Program-made: the position numbers and the translations under genes | Shown here: one piece after another, positions 1-5,763 of the stretch | How the letters are laid out: each line of letters opens with the position of its first letter | How positions within the stretch are numbered: the first letter of the stretch is position 1 | Notes under the pieces: model-generated | The model's input: the letters and a program-made list of their open reading frames with translations, nothing else | Databases searched by the model: none | What the model was told of the DNA's origin: nothing | Source of the DNA: DATAFO01 sp046728015 | GTDB lineage: Bacteria > Actinomycetota > Thermoleophilia > Solirubrobacterales > 70-9 | Assembly (NCBI GenBank): GCA_046728015.1 | Contig: JBKPDQ010000001.1 | Span: 1-21,358 of the forward strand | Direction: 5' to 3' | Length of the DNA stretch: 21,358 bases

Positions 1-1
1 G

Positions 2-778
2 CTGGGGGCTCAGCTGGATGATGGGGCCGGGGTCGTGATCGCTCGGGCGGTGCCGCGGGCGGCGCAGGCCGGCGAGTGGCGCGGCCGGGTGCTGATCGTG
101 GCCCTGCGCGCGCTGCGAGCGGCGAGCTCGGGCTCGGTCGCCGGGCTGGGTGCCGACGACTCGGAACGCGGCGAGGTGACGGCGATCGTGCCGTGCTCGG
201 AGGAGGGGGAGCTGGCGCGGGCGGCCAAGGCGCTGCTGACGGAGCTTGAGGCGTCGCTTCCAGGGTTTGCGTTGACCGTCGCGCACGGGCGCTGGAGCGC
301 GGACCCGGTGGACCTCTACCGGGGCGGCAAGGAGGCGCAGCTGGCGGCCAACGTTGCCGAGGCGGACGGGGTCGACCTGCTCGCGTTTGAGGACACGGGC
401 GCGTACCGGTTGCTGCTGCCGGCGATGAGCGAGGACCCTGGCGAGCTCGAGCGCTTCTACGAGGAGACCGTGGCGCCGCTCGCCGCCTACGACGAGCAGT
501 ACGAGACCGAGCTGGTGGCGACCATCGAGGCGTACCTGGAGAAGGACGGCAACATCACGCCGACCGCCGAGCAGCTGTTCACCCACCGGCACACGGTGCG
601 CTACCGGCTGGAGCGCGTGAAGGAGCTGTGCGGCCACGACATCACGTCGACCGAGGGGCGCGAGAAGCTGGGACTGGGGCTGAAGGCGATGCGCGTGCTC
701 GGGATCGTGCCGCCACGCGGCCCGGCGATGGAACCGGGCGCCGAGGGCGGCAAGGTGCCGCGCCGGCACGGGGACTGA
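2..778 (+). CDS. PucR/CdaR-family transcriptional regulator, C-terminal part (5' truncated by window edge)
   Basis: The frame is open from base 2 with no convincing start, so this is the 3' part of a longer gene. The last ~75 visible residues match the PucR C-terminal helix-turn-helix domain (HTH_30). A helix around YLEKDGNI is followed by TAEQLFTHRHTVRYRLERVK and then a G-H-D-I turn into a last helix ending at KAMRVLGI. The preceding ~150 residues resemble the GGDEF-like middle domain of PucR/CdaR regulators (short stretch TVAHGRWSADPVDLYRGGKE). Family members are DNA-binding activators or repressors of purine, sugar-acid or other catabolic genes; the ligand cannot be read from this fragment. 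The tail after the HTH (PPRGPAMEPGAEGG...) is low-complexity. No partner operon is visible because the next feature is a tRNA. Family assignment is fairly sure; target unknown. Confidence 0.8.
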   Translation: MGAQLDDGAGVVIARAVPRAAQAGEWRGRVLIVALRALRAASSGSVAGLGADDSERGEVTAIVPCSEEGELARAAKALLTELEASLPGFALTVAHGRWSADPVDLYRGGKEAQLAANVAEADGVDLLAFEDTGAYRLLLPAMSEDPGELERFYEETVAPLAAYDEQYETELVATIEAYLEKDGNITPTAEQLFTHRHTVRYRLERVKELCGHDITSTEGREKLGLGLKAMRVLGIVPPRGPAMEPGAEGGKVPRRHGD

Positions 779-788
779 GCTCAGCCGC

Positions 789-820
789 TTGCCGCCAATT
801 GGGGCCGGTCAGGCTAAGGT
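789..820 (+). promoter_or_regulatory. Possible promoter of tRNA-Gln
   Basis: A TTGCCG (789-794) and a TAAGGT (815-820, fits TANNNT) precede the tRNA, whose first base is at 835. The 20-base spacer is longer than usual, so the -35 assignment is doubtful. The -10 position would put the RNA start near 827. Inference from sequence only. Confidence 0.35.
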
Positions 821-834
821 GACTTCGAGCGCTC

Positions 835-906
835 TGGGGAGTGGTCTAACGGCAAGACGCCACCCTTTGGAGGTGCGCAATCCCGGTTCAAATCCGGGCT
901 CCCCAG
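835..906 (+). tRNA. tRNA-Gln (anticodon TTG)
   Basis: A full cloverleaf can be drawn by hand. The acceptor stem TGGGGAG (835-841) pairs perfectly with CTCCCCA (899-905). The D stem is GTCT/AGAC. The anticodon loop CTTTGGA (865-871) has anticodon TTG at 867-869. The T stem CCCGG/CCGGG (882-886/894-898) closes loop TTCAAAT. The U1-A72 pair and discriminator G906 are identity features of tRNA-Gln. CCA is not encoded. The outer pair of the anticodon stem is a C-C mismatch (860/876), or a bulge with C860-G877. It decodes CAA, and CAG by wobble. The HNH-type gene starts only 45 bases after it. Confidence 0.93.
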
Positions 907-951
907 CTTCGGTTCCGTCCGGCTGTCGTGCGAACATGTGTTCGATGCGAT

Positions 952-1908
952 ATGCCCTGGGTTCCGCGGTATTCGAAGGAGGAGGCGGCAGAAGCAATTG
1001 CGCGCTCGCGGTCATGGGCCGATGCGTTGCGCTTCCTCGGCCTCGCGCCGAGGGGGAAGAACTTCTCGACGCTCCGCAAGTGGGCTGAGATTTGGGGCCT
1101 CGAAGTTGATCACCTACCGCCATCGCAATCCCGAGGCTCGGCGCCGCGTTTCACGGAGGCGCAGGCACGAGCTGCGATCGCTTCCTCTTGCTCCTGGACA
1201 GAAGCGCTGAGGCGGCTCGGATATTGCCCGACGGGAGGCAACCCCAGCACGCTCAAGAAGTGGGCTGAGCGCTGGGGAATCTCCACTCAACACTTCGACC
1301 CGCACGCAGCCAGCATCGCGGGCCTGAGGCGGGCGAATCGGCGGCGGCCGCTAGAAGAGGTTCTGGTGGAGAAGTCCACGTTCAGCCGGAGCCACCTCAA
1401 GCAGCGACTGTACGAAGAGCGCCTCAAAGAGCCCAAGTGCGAACTGTGCGGCCAGGGGGAGAGCTGGAGGGGAAAACGCCTCTCGATGATCCTGGACCAC
1501 ATCAACGGCATCCGCAACGACAACCGTCTCGAGAACCTCCGAATCGTGTGTCCGAACTGCGCCGCGACATTGGATACGCACTGCGGTAGGAAGCTCCGCT
1601 CGATCCCTGACCTCCGGGCTTGCCTGCGGTGTGGGACAGAGTTTCGTCCCAGGTACCGGAGACAGCGGTATTGCTCCAGAGAGTGTGGGACGCGTTGGGA
1701 CCGCACTGGGATTCCCAGTCCGGCCACGCGACGCGTCGAGCGTCCTCCCTACGAACAGCTCCTGGCCGAAGTGAAGCGCCTCGGCTTTCTCGCCGTCGGC
1801 CGCAAGCACGGCGTCTCGGACAACGCGATTCGAAAGTGGGTGCGCTTCTATGAGAGCGAACTAGCTCGCCTCGACGCTGAGGGTGAGCCGCTCGATGAGG
1901 CTGCCTAG
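952..1908 (+). CDS. HNH-type protein with duplicated N-terminal HTH-like repeat and degenerate HNH motif
   Basis: About 318 residues from ATG 952; GTG 928 would add 8 residues, and neither has a clear ribosome site. Residues ~7-55 and ~67-117 are a tandem repeat (S-W-x2-A-L-R-x-L-G ... P-x-G-x-N-x-S-T-L-x-K-W-A-E) that looks DNA-binding. Residues 130-215 carry the family's central block: RPLEEVLVEKSTFSRSHLKQ, then Zn ligands C163/C166, D182-H183, N185, NRLENLR (191-197) and C200/C203. The His that normally follows the last Cys (CPNCH) is Ala204. A second zinc-ribbon-like set (C224, C227, C241, C245) and a C-terminal HTH (~276-299, VGRKHGVSDNAIRKWVRFYE) follow. This is the layout of orphan actinobacterial HNH endonuclease-like proteins. 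Codons such as GCA, GAA, AGG and ATT are commoner than in neighbouring genes, which suggests transfer. Active nuclease or DNA-binding relative: open. Confidence 0.8.
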   Translation: MPWVPRYSKEEAAEAIARSRSWADALRFLGLAPRGKNFSTLRKWAEIWGLEVDHLPPSQSRGSAPRFTEAQARAAIASSCSWTEALRRLGYCPTGGNPSTLKKWAERWGISTQHFDPHAASIAGLRRANRRRPLEEVLVEKSTFSRSHLKQRLYEERLKEPKCELCGQGESWRGKRLSMILDHINGIRNDNRLENLRIVCPNCAATLDTHCGRKLRSIPDLRACLRCGTEFRPRYRRQRYCSRECGTRWDRTGIPSPATRRVERPPYEQLLAEVKRLGFLAVGRKHGVSDNAIRKWVRFYESELARLDAEGEPLDEAA

Positions 1909-1912
1909 CGGA

Positions 1913-1951
1913 GCGCGCCGTGCAGCGCCGCAACCCGCCCCACGGGCGCGC
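1913..1951 (+). terminator. Possible GC-rich hairpin after the HNH-type gene
   Basis: GCGCGCC (1913-1919) can pair with GGCGCGC (1945-1951) four bases after the stop codon of the HNH-type gene. The loop is long (25 bases) and no T-run follows, so it would be a weak or factor-assisted terminator at best. It lies just upstream of the glmU -10 element. Confidence 0.25.
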
Positions 1952-1962
1952 GGCAACGGCTC

Positions 1963-1968
1963 TACGAT
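1963..1968 (+). promoter_or_regulatory. -10 element of a leaderless glmU promoter
   Basis: TACGAT (TANNNT) ends 7 bases before the GTG at 1976. No Shine-Dalgarno is visible between them. The spacing would place the first transcribed base at or next to the start codon. No good -35 is seen about 17 bases upstream. Confidence 0.6.
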
Positions 1969-1975
1969 TTCGTAG

Positions 1976-3382
1976 GTGAGCGAGGCGCCGATGGTGTTGA
2001 TCATGGCCGCGGGCGAGGGGACGCGCATGCGCTCTTCGCTGCCGAAGGCGCTGCATCCCGTCTGCGGGCGGCCCATGGTCGCCTGGCCCGTGCTGGCCGC
2101 CCACGAGGCGGGCGCGAAGGAGGTGGCGGTGATCATCTCGCCCGACCGCGACCTCTCGCCCGGGCTGCCCAATGGCACGCGCACCGTCGTCCAGCCCCAG
2201 CCGGACGGCACCGGCGGCGCGGTCCGCGCGGCGATCGACCTCGTCCGCAACGCTGAGACGGTCGTCGTCATCCCCGGCGACCATCCGCTCGTCTCGCGTG
2301 AGCTGGTCGCCGAGCTTGTCGACGCCCACGCGGCGGCCGGCGCTGCCGCCACGGTGCTCACGCTCGAAGCCGACAAGCCCGGCAGCTACGGCCGCATAGT
2401 CCGCGACGCGACGGGCGAGGTCGAGCGCATCGTCGAGACCAAGCACCCCGAATCTGTGGTGCCCGAGGTACTCGCAATCCGCGAGATCAGCACCAGCACC
2501 TTCGCCTTCGCCGCCGAGCCGCTGGCCGACGCGCTCGAGCGCCTCACCAACGACAACGAGGCCGGCGAGTACTACCTCGGCGACGTGCTGCCCCTGATGC
2601 GAGCTCAAGGACTCCGCGTGACCGCCCACACCGCCAGCGACCCCGCCGCGAACCTGGGCGTCAACACCCGCGCCGACCTGGCCCTCGCCAGCAGCGTGGC
2701 GCGCCGCCGAATCCTCGAGCACCACATGCTCGCCGGCGTCACCCTCGTCGACCCCGACTCGACGTGGATCGACGCCGACGTAGAGCTCGCCACCGACGTC
2801 ACGATCGAGCCCGCCACCAGCCTCCGCGGTGCGACCAGCATCGACGCGGGCTCGACGATCGGCCCGCACTCGACGCTGATCGACGCCCGCGTGGGCGAGC
2901 GGGTCACGATCCCGCACTCCTACCTGGTGGAGTGCGAGGTCGGCGACGACTGCCAGGTCGGGCCGTTCGCGTACCTACGTCCCGGCACGCGCCTCGCCGC
3001 AGGCGCCAAGGCCGGCACCTTCGTCGAGCTCAAGAACTCCGAGATCGGCGAGGGCGCCAAGGTGCCGCACCTCGCCTACGTCGGAGACAGCGAGGTGGGG
3101 GCCGGCTCCAACCTCGGCGCCGGATCCATCACCGCCAACTACGACGGCTTCCGAAAGAACCGGACAAAGATCGGGGAACGTGCGCGGATTGGGGTCAACA
3201 CGTCATTCGTCGCTCCGGTCAACGTCGGCGATGACGCTTACACTGGCGCCGGCGCAGTGATCCGGGAGGATGTCCCGGATGGGGCGCTCGGAGTGAGCAA
3301 GGTCGAGCAGCGCAACATCGAAGGTTTCGCGGAGCGCAAGAGGCGCGAGCAGAGTCAGGAACCCGACGGAGACGACGACTGA
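1976..3382 (+). CDS. glmU: Bifunctional UDP-N-acetylglucosamine pyrophosphorylase / glucosamine-1-phosphate N-acetyltransferase
   Basis: Makes UDP-GlcNAc for peptidoglycan: it acetylates GlcN-1-P, then transfers UMP from UTP. At 468 residues it has the usual GlmU length. The N-terminal uridylyltransferase domain (~1-230) has the nucleotide loop MAAGEGTRMRS (10-20), K24 in the PKALH motif, D102 in GDHPL and the metal ligand N230 in GVNTR. Residues ~250-435 form the left-handed beta-helix of hexapeptide repeats. The acetyltransferase site is visible as H365 in VPHLAYVGDSE and NYDGFRKNRTKIG (388-400). The acidic tail QEPDGDDD is unremarkable. GTG 1976 is preferred over ATG 1991 because a TANNNT box sits 7 bases upstream of it. 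The stop overlaps the prs start by one base (TGATG), so the two are translationally coupled, as in many bacteria. Confidence 0.96.
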   Translation: MSEAPMVLIMAAGEGTRMRSSLPKALHPVCGRPMVAWPVLAAHEAGAKEVAVIISPDRDLSPGLPNGTRTVVQPQPDGTGGAVRAAIDLVRNAETVVVIPGDHPLVSRELVAELVDAHAAAGAAATVLTLEADKPGSYGRIVRDATGEVERIVETKHPESVVPEVLAIREISTSTFAFAAEPLADALERLTNDNEAGEYYLGDVLPLMRAQGLRVTAHTASDPAANLGVNTRADLALASSVARRRILEHHMLAGVTLVDPDSTWIDADVELATDVTIEPATSLRGATSIDAGSTIGPHSTLIDARVGERVTIPHSYLVECEVGDDCQVGPFAYLRPGTRLAAGAKAGTFVELKNSEIGEGAKVPHLAYVGDSEVGAGSNLGAGSITANYDGFRKNRTKIGERARIGVNTSFVAPVNVGDDAYTGAGAVIREDVPDGALGVSKVEQRNIEGFAERKRREQSQEPDGDDD

Positions 3383-4413
3383 TGGCGACGCTTGAAGAAC
3401 GTCCTCAGGTCATGAGCTCGATCCCGCAGGACTACACCAAGCGGCTGATGGTGTTCGGGGGTCGCGCGTCGATGGAGCTGGCCGCGCGGATCGCCGGCAA
3501 GCTCGACGTCGATCTCGGCCAGGCCGACCTGCGCACGTTCGCCGACGGCGAGGTCTACTGCCGCTACGAGGAGTCGATCCGCGGCGCCGACGTCTTCCTC
3601 GTCCAGTCCACGGCCGCCAACAAGGCGCAGGGGATGACCCCCAACGACGCGCTGATGGAGCTGCTGGTGATGATCGACGCCGCGAAGGGCGCCTCCGCCC
3701 ACCGGATCATCGCCGTGATGCCCTGGTATGGCTACTCGCGGCAGGACAAGAAGTCGGCGCCGCGCGAGCCGATCTCAGCACGTGTGGTGGCACAGGCCCT
3801 GGAGGCGGTGGGCGTCGACCGCGTCCTGACCATGGACCTGCACTCCGGCCAGGTGCAGGGCTTCTTCAAGCAGCCGGTCGACCACATGACCGCGATGCCG
3901 ATGCTCACTCAGTACTTCATGGACCAGGCCTTTCCGGAGGACCTCGTGATCGTCTCGCCCGACGCCGGCCGCGTGAAGGTGGCGCGCAACTTCGCTCGCA
4001 AGGTAGGCGTGCACTGGGCGGTGATGGAGAAGGAGCGCCCCGCCCAGCAGCTGGCCGAGATCGGCTATGTCGTCGGCGACGTGCGCGGCAAGACGGCAGT
4101 GCTGGTCGACGACATGATCGACACCGCCGGCACCCTCTGCGCCGCGGCCAGGACCGTGCTCGAGGAGGGCGCCGCGCGCGTGATCGCCGGCGCCACCCAC
4201 GGCGTCTTCTCGGGCCCCGCCTTCGAACGCCTCGAGTACGAGAACTCCGGGATCGAGCGCATCGTCGTCACCGACACGATCCCGCTGCGCCCCGGCGCGC
4301 CTGAGAACATCACCGTGCTCTCAACCGCGCAGACGCTCGCCGACTCGATCCGCCGCATCTTCGGCGACGAGTCGGTGTCGGAGATCTTCGCGGGCGAGAA
4401 CCAGTTGTTCTAG
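3382..4413 (+). CDS. prs: Ribose-phosphate pyrophosphokinase (PRPP synthetase, class I)
   Basis: Converts ribose-5-phosphate and ATP to PRPP for nucleotide, His, Trp and NAD synthesis. At 343 residues it is slightly longer than typical (~315) because of a ~17-residue N-terminal extension; internal ATG 3412 (MSSIPQDYTKRLMVFGG) is an alternative start. Visible landmarks are the flexible-loop segment RQDKKSAPREPISARVVAQA (120-139), the active-site histidine H154 in MDLHSGQVQGFF, K199 in SPDAGRVKVAR and the PRPP loop LVDDMIDTAGT (241-251). The C-terminus SEIFAGENQLF resembles the usual S-x-x-F ending. The ATG lies in the TGATG overlap with glmU, with a GGAG-like site inside the glmU end. Operon with glmU; a probable terminator follows. 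Confidence 0.96.
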   Translation: MATLEERPQVMSSIPQDYTKRLMVFGGRASMELAARIAGKLDVDLGQADLRTFADGEVYCRYEESIRGADVFLVQSTAANKAQGMTPNDALMELLVMIDAAKGASAHRIIAVMPWYGYSRQDKKSAPREPISARVVAQALEAVGVDRVLTMDLHSGQVQGFFKQPVDHMTAMPMLTQYFMDQAFPEDLVIVSPDAGRVKVARNFARKVGVHWAVMEKERPAQQLAEIGYVVGDVRGKTAVLVDDMIDTAGTLCAAARTVLEEGAARVIAGATHGVFSGPAFERLEYENSGIERIVVTDTIPLRPGAPENITVLSTAQTLADSIRRIFGDESVSEIFAGENQLF

Positions 4414-4423
4414 GCCTGGGCTA

Positions 4424-4436
4424 GCGACGAAGTCGC
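4424..4436 (+). other. Small perfect hairpin after prs
   Basis: GCGAC-GAA-GTCGC forms a 5-bp stem with a three-base loop, 11 bases after the prs stop. It is not followed by a T-run. It may contribute to 3'-end stability or be chance. Confidence 0.35.
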
Positions 4437-4480
4437 GGTGCACGTGCTTACGGCCTGCCGCTTGAGTAACAGGCCCTGAC

Positions 4481-4524
4481 CCGCCGACACCGGACGCGAA
4501 GCGGAGGATGTCGGCGGAGTTGTT
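4481..4524 (+). terminator. Probable terminator for glmU-prs
   Basis: CCGCCGACA (4481-4489) and TGTCGGCGG (4509-4517) form a perfect 9-bp GC-rich stem with a 19-base loop. AGTTGTTCT, moderately T-rich, follows on the plus strand. It sits in the convergent gap between prs and the minus-strand gene ending at 4525, so it may serve both directions. The T-tract is weak compared with a classical intrinsic terminator. Confidence 0.55.
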
Positions 4525-4971
4525 CTAGCCCGGGTCGCTGATCTCCCACTCGCCCTCGGTCTCGCGCAGCAGCACCGTGCGCAGTTGAACCTCCTGATCC
4601 GGCGGCTTGAAGCGAGCCTCCGCGCGTGCTGACGGACCGCTGATGTTGACCTCCGTGACCTCGAGCGTGGCGCCCTTCAGCACCTTCCCGAGCCCGGAGT
4701 CCAGCGCGTCGGCACACGACTGCTCCTTGCCCAGCAGCTGCGAGGCGTTGGCTCGAAGCTGGGCGCGCGCCTGCTCCGTCAGCAGGCCGCAGAAGGTGAC
4801 GAAGTCGCCGTCCGCGGCGGCGCTGTAGAACTCGGACACCACGTCGCTGACCTCGTCCTCCGGCGTGGGTGGATCGTCGAAGGGACCGAGGTCCGCAATC
4901 GCGAGCGCAGCGATCGCCGCGCCGACGATCAGCAGCAGCGCGGCAATGCGCCTGCGGGCGATCTCGCTCAT
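4525..4971 (-). CDS. Small membrane-anchored protein, NTF2/DUF4878-like, function unknown
   Basis: 148 residues. Residues 1-7 are positively charged (MSEIARRR), and 8-27 form one hydrophobic helix, a signal anchor. The rest is an extracytoplasmic domain that begins in a short Pro/Asp-rich linker. The pattern DVVSEFYSAAADGDFVTFCG, then an LTEQARAQL helix, then beta-strands ending in EGEWEISDPG is typical of NTF2-like lipoprotein or DUF4878-type proteins. Cys61 and Cys86 could form a disulfide. I recognise only the fold style, not a function. The start is well supported: TAGGTT ends 6 bases upstream of the ATG and there is no Shine-Dalgarno. It diverges from the GDPD gene and converges on prs. 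Confidence 0.7.
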   Translation of the reverse strand: MSEIARRRIAALLLIVGAAIAALAIADLGPFDDPPTPEDEVSDVVSEFYSAAADGDFVTFCGLLTEQARAQLRANASQLLGKEQSCADALDSGLGKVLKGATLEVTEVNISGPSARAEARFKPPDQEVQLRTVLLRETEGEWEISDPG

Positions 4972-4977
4972 ATGCCC

Positions 4978-4983
4978 AACCTA
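4978..4983 (-). promoter_or_regulatory. -10 element for the small membrane-anchored protein gene
   Basis: On the minus strand this reads TAGGTT (TANNNT), 6 bases before the ATG at 4971, a leaderless spacing. It lies 8 bp from the oppositely facing TAGAGT of the GDPD gene, so the two promoters share a core region and probably compete for RNA polymerase. Confidence 0.5.
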
Positions 4984-4991
4984 TCGACGCC

Positions 4992-4997
4992 TAGAGT
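4992..4997 (+). promoter_or_regulatory. -10 element for the GDPD-MFS operon
   Basis: TAGAGT (TANNNT) ends 7 bases before an in-frame TTG at 5005, the leaderless geometry seen elsewhere in this window. No clear -35 is visible; the region upstream is occupied by the divergent gene and its promoter. Confidence 0.5.
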
Positions 4998-5004
4998 TGC
5001 GTCG

Positions 5005-5763
5005 TTGATCCGGATCGGCCACAAGGGGGCGGACGCGATCCGTCCGGGGAACACGCTCCCGAGCTTCGCGGCTGCGGCGATGGCGGGCGCCGAGGTGATC
5101 GAGCTCGACGTGTGCCGGCCCGAGTCCGACTTCGCGGACGGCACCGACTGGCGCCGCGCCTCGGCCGGCCCCGCGACCGCCTCCGGCCCGCTGCTCGTCG
5201 CTCACGACTGGGGCGACGCTCGCCGCCGCGAGCCGCTGACGCTGGGGGAGGCGCTGGAGGCGTTCGGCCGTCCGCCGCTCACGACCGTGACGGTCGACCT
5301 CGACCTCAAGCTCGCGGGCCGCGAGGACGAGGTCGTCGCCGCCATTCGCCAGCACGACCTCCTGGGCCGGGCGATGGTCTCGACGATGGAGGTATCCAGT
5401 CTCGCGTACCTGCGCGAGCACGAGCCGAGCCTCCGCCGTGGCTGGACCGTGCCCAAGGTGCGCCGCGACTGGACGCGCTCGCGGTGGGGACGCCCCGTGG
5501 TCCTCGCCGGGAGCGCCACGCTGCGCGCCCGCCTGCCGCGCATCGTGCGCCGCCGCGCCCCGGCGCTGGGAGTCTGGGCCGTCTGGGCCTACGACCCGCT
5601 GATCACCCGTCGCCTCGTGGACTCGGCCCACGCTGCAGGGGTACGCCTCATCGCCTGGACCGTCGACGACGCGGAGCGCATCCACGAGCTCGCCGCTCTT
5701 GGTGTCGACGGGATCTGCTCCAATGACCCCCGCCTGCTCGCCGACGTGGAGACTCAGGGATGA
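5005..5763 (+). CDS. Glycerophosphodiester phosphodiesterase family protein
   Basis: A 252-residue TIM-barrel GDPD, the family that hydrolyses glycerophosphodiesters from lipid turnover to glycerol-3-phosphate plus an alcohol. From TTG 5005 it begins MIRIGHKGA, where family members usually begin; ATG 4972 would add 11 residues running through both promoters. Visible features are H6 (GHKG), E33 and D35 (IELDV), H67 (VAHDW) and the C-terminal AWTVDDAERIHELAALGVDG followed by SNDP. It departs from the classic family in three places: HRG is HKG, PENT is PGNT, and the ELK strand reads DLDLK. No signal peptide is seen, so it is probably cytoplasmic. The stop overlaps the next gene's start (ATGA), so it is coupled to the MFS exporter. 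Substrate not determinable. Confidence 0.85.
   Translation: MIRIGHKGADAIRPGNTLPSFAAAAMAGAEVIELDVCRPESDFADGTDWRRASAGPATASGPLLVAHDWGDARRREPLTLGEALEAFGRPPLTTVTVDLDLKLAGREDEVVAAIRQHDLLGRAMVSTMEVSSLAYLREHEPSLRRGWTVPKVRRDWTRSRWGRPVVLAGSATLRARLPRIVRRRAPALGVWAVWAYDPLITRRLVDSAHAAGVRLIAWTVDDAERIHELAALGVDGICSNDPRLLADVETQG

Noticed and set aside
835..2000. Attachment-site repeat of the tRNA-Gln 3' end marking an integrated element
   Set aside because: No second copy of the TCCGGGCTCCCCAGC end was found after the HNH-type gene, and there is no integrase, so a classical island is not supported.
1502..2917. Long open frame on the minus strand opposite the HNH-type gene and glmU
   Set aside because: Composition is that of a GC3-driven shadow of glmU; no domain is recognisable and it spans two well-supported genes and the glmU promoter.
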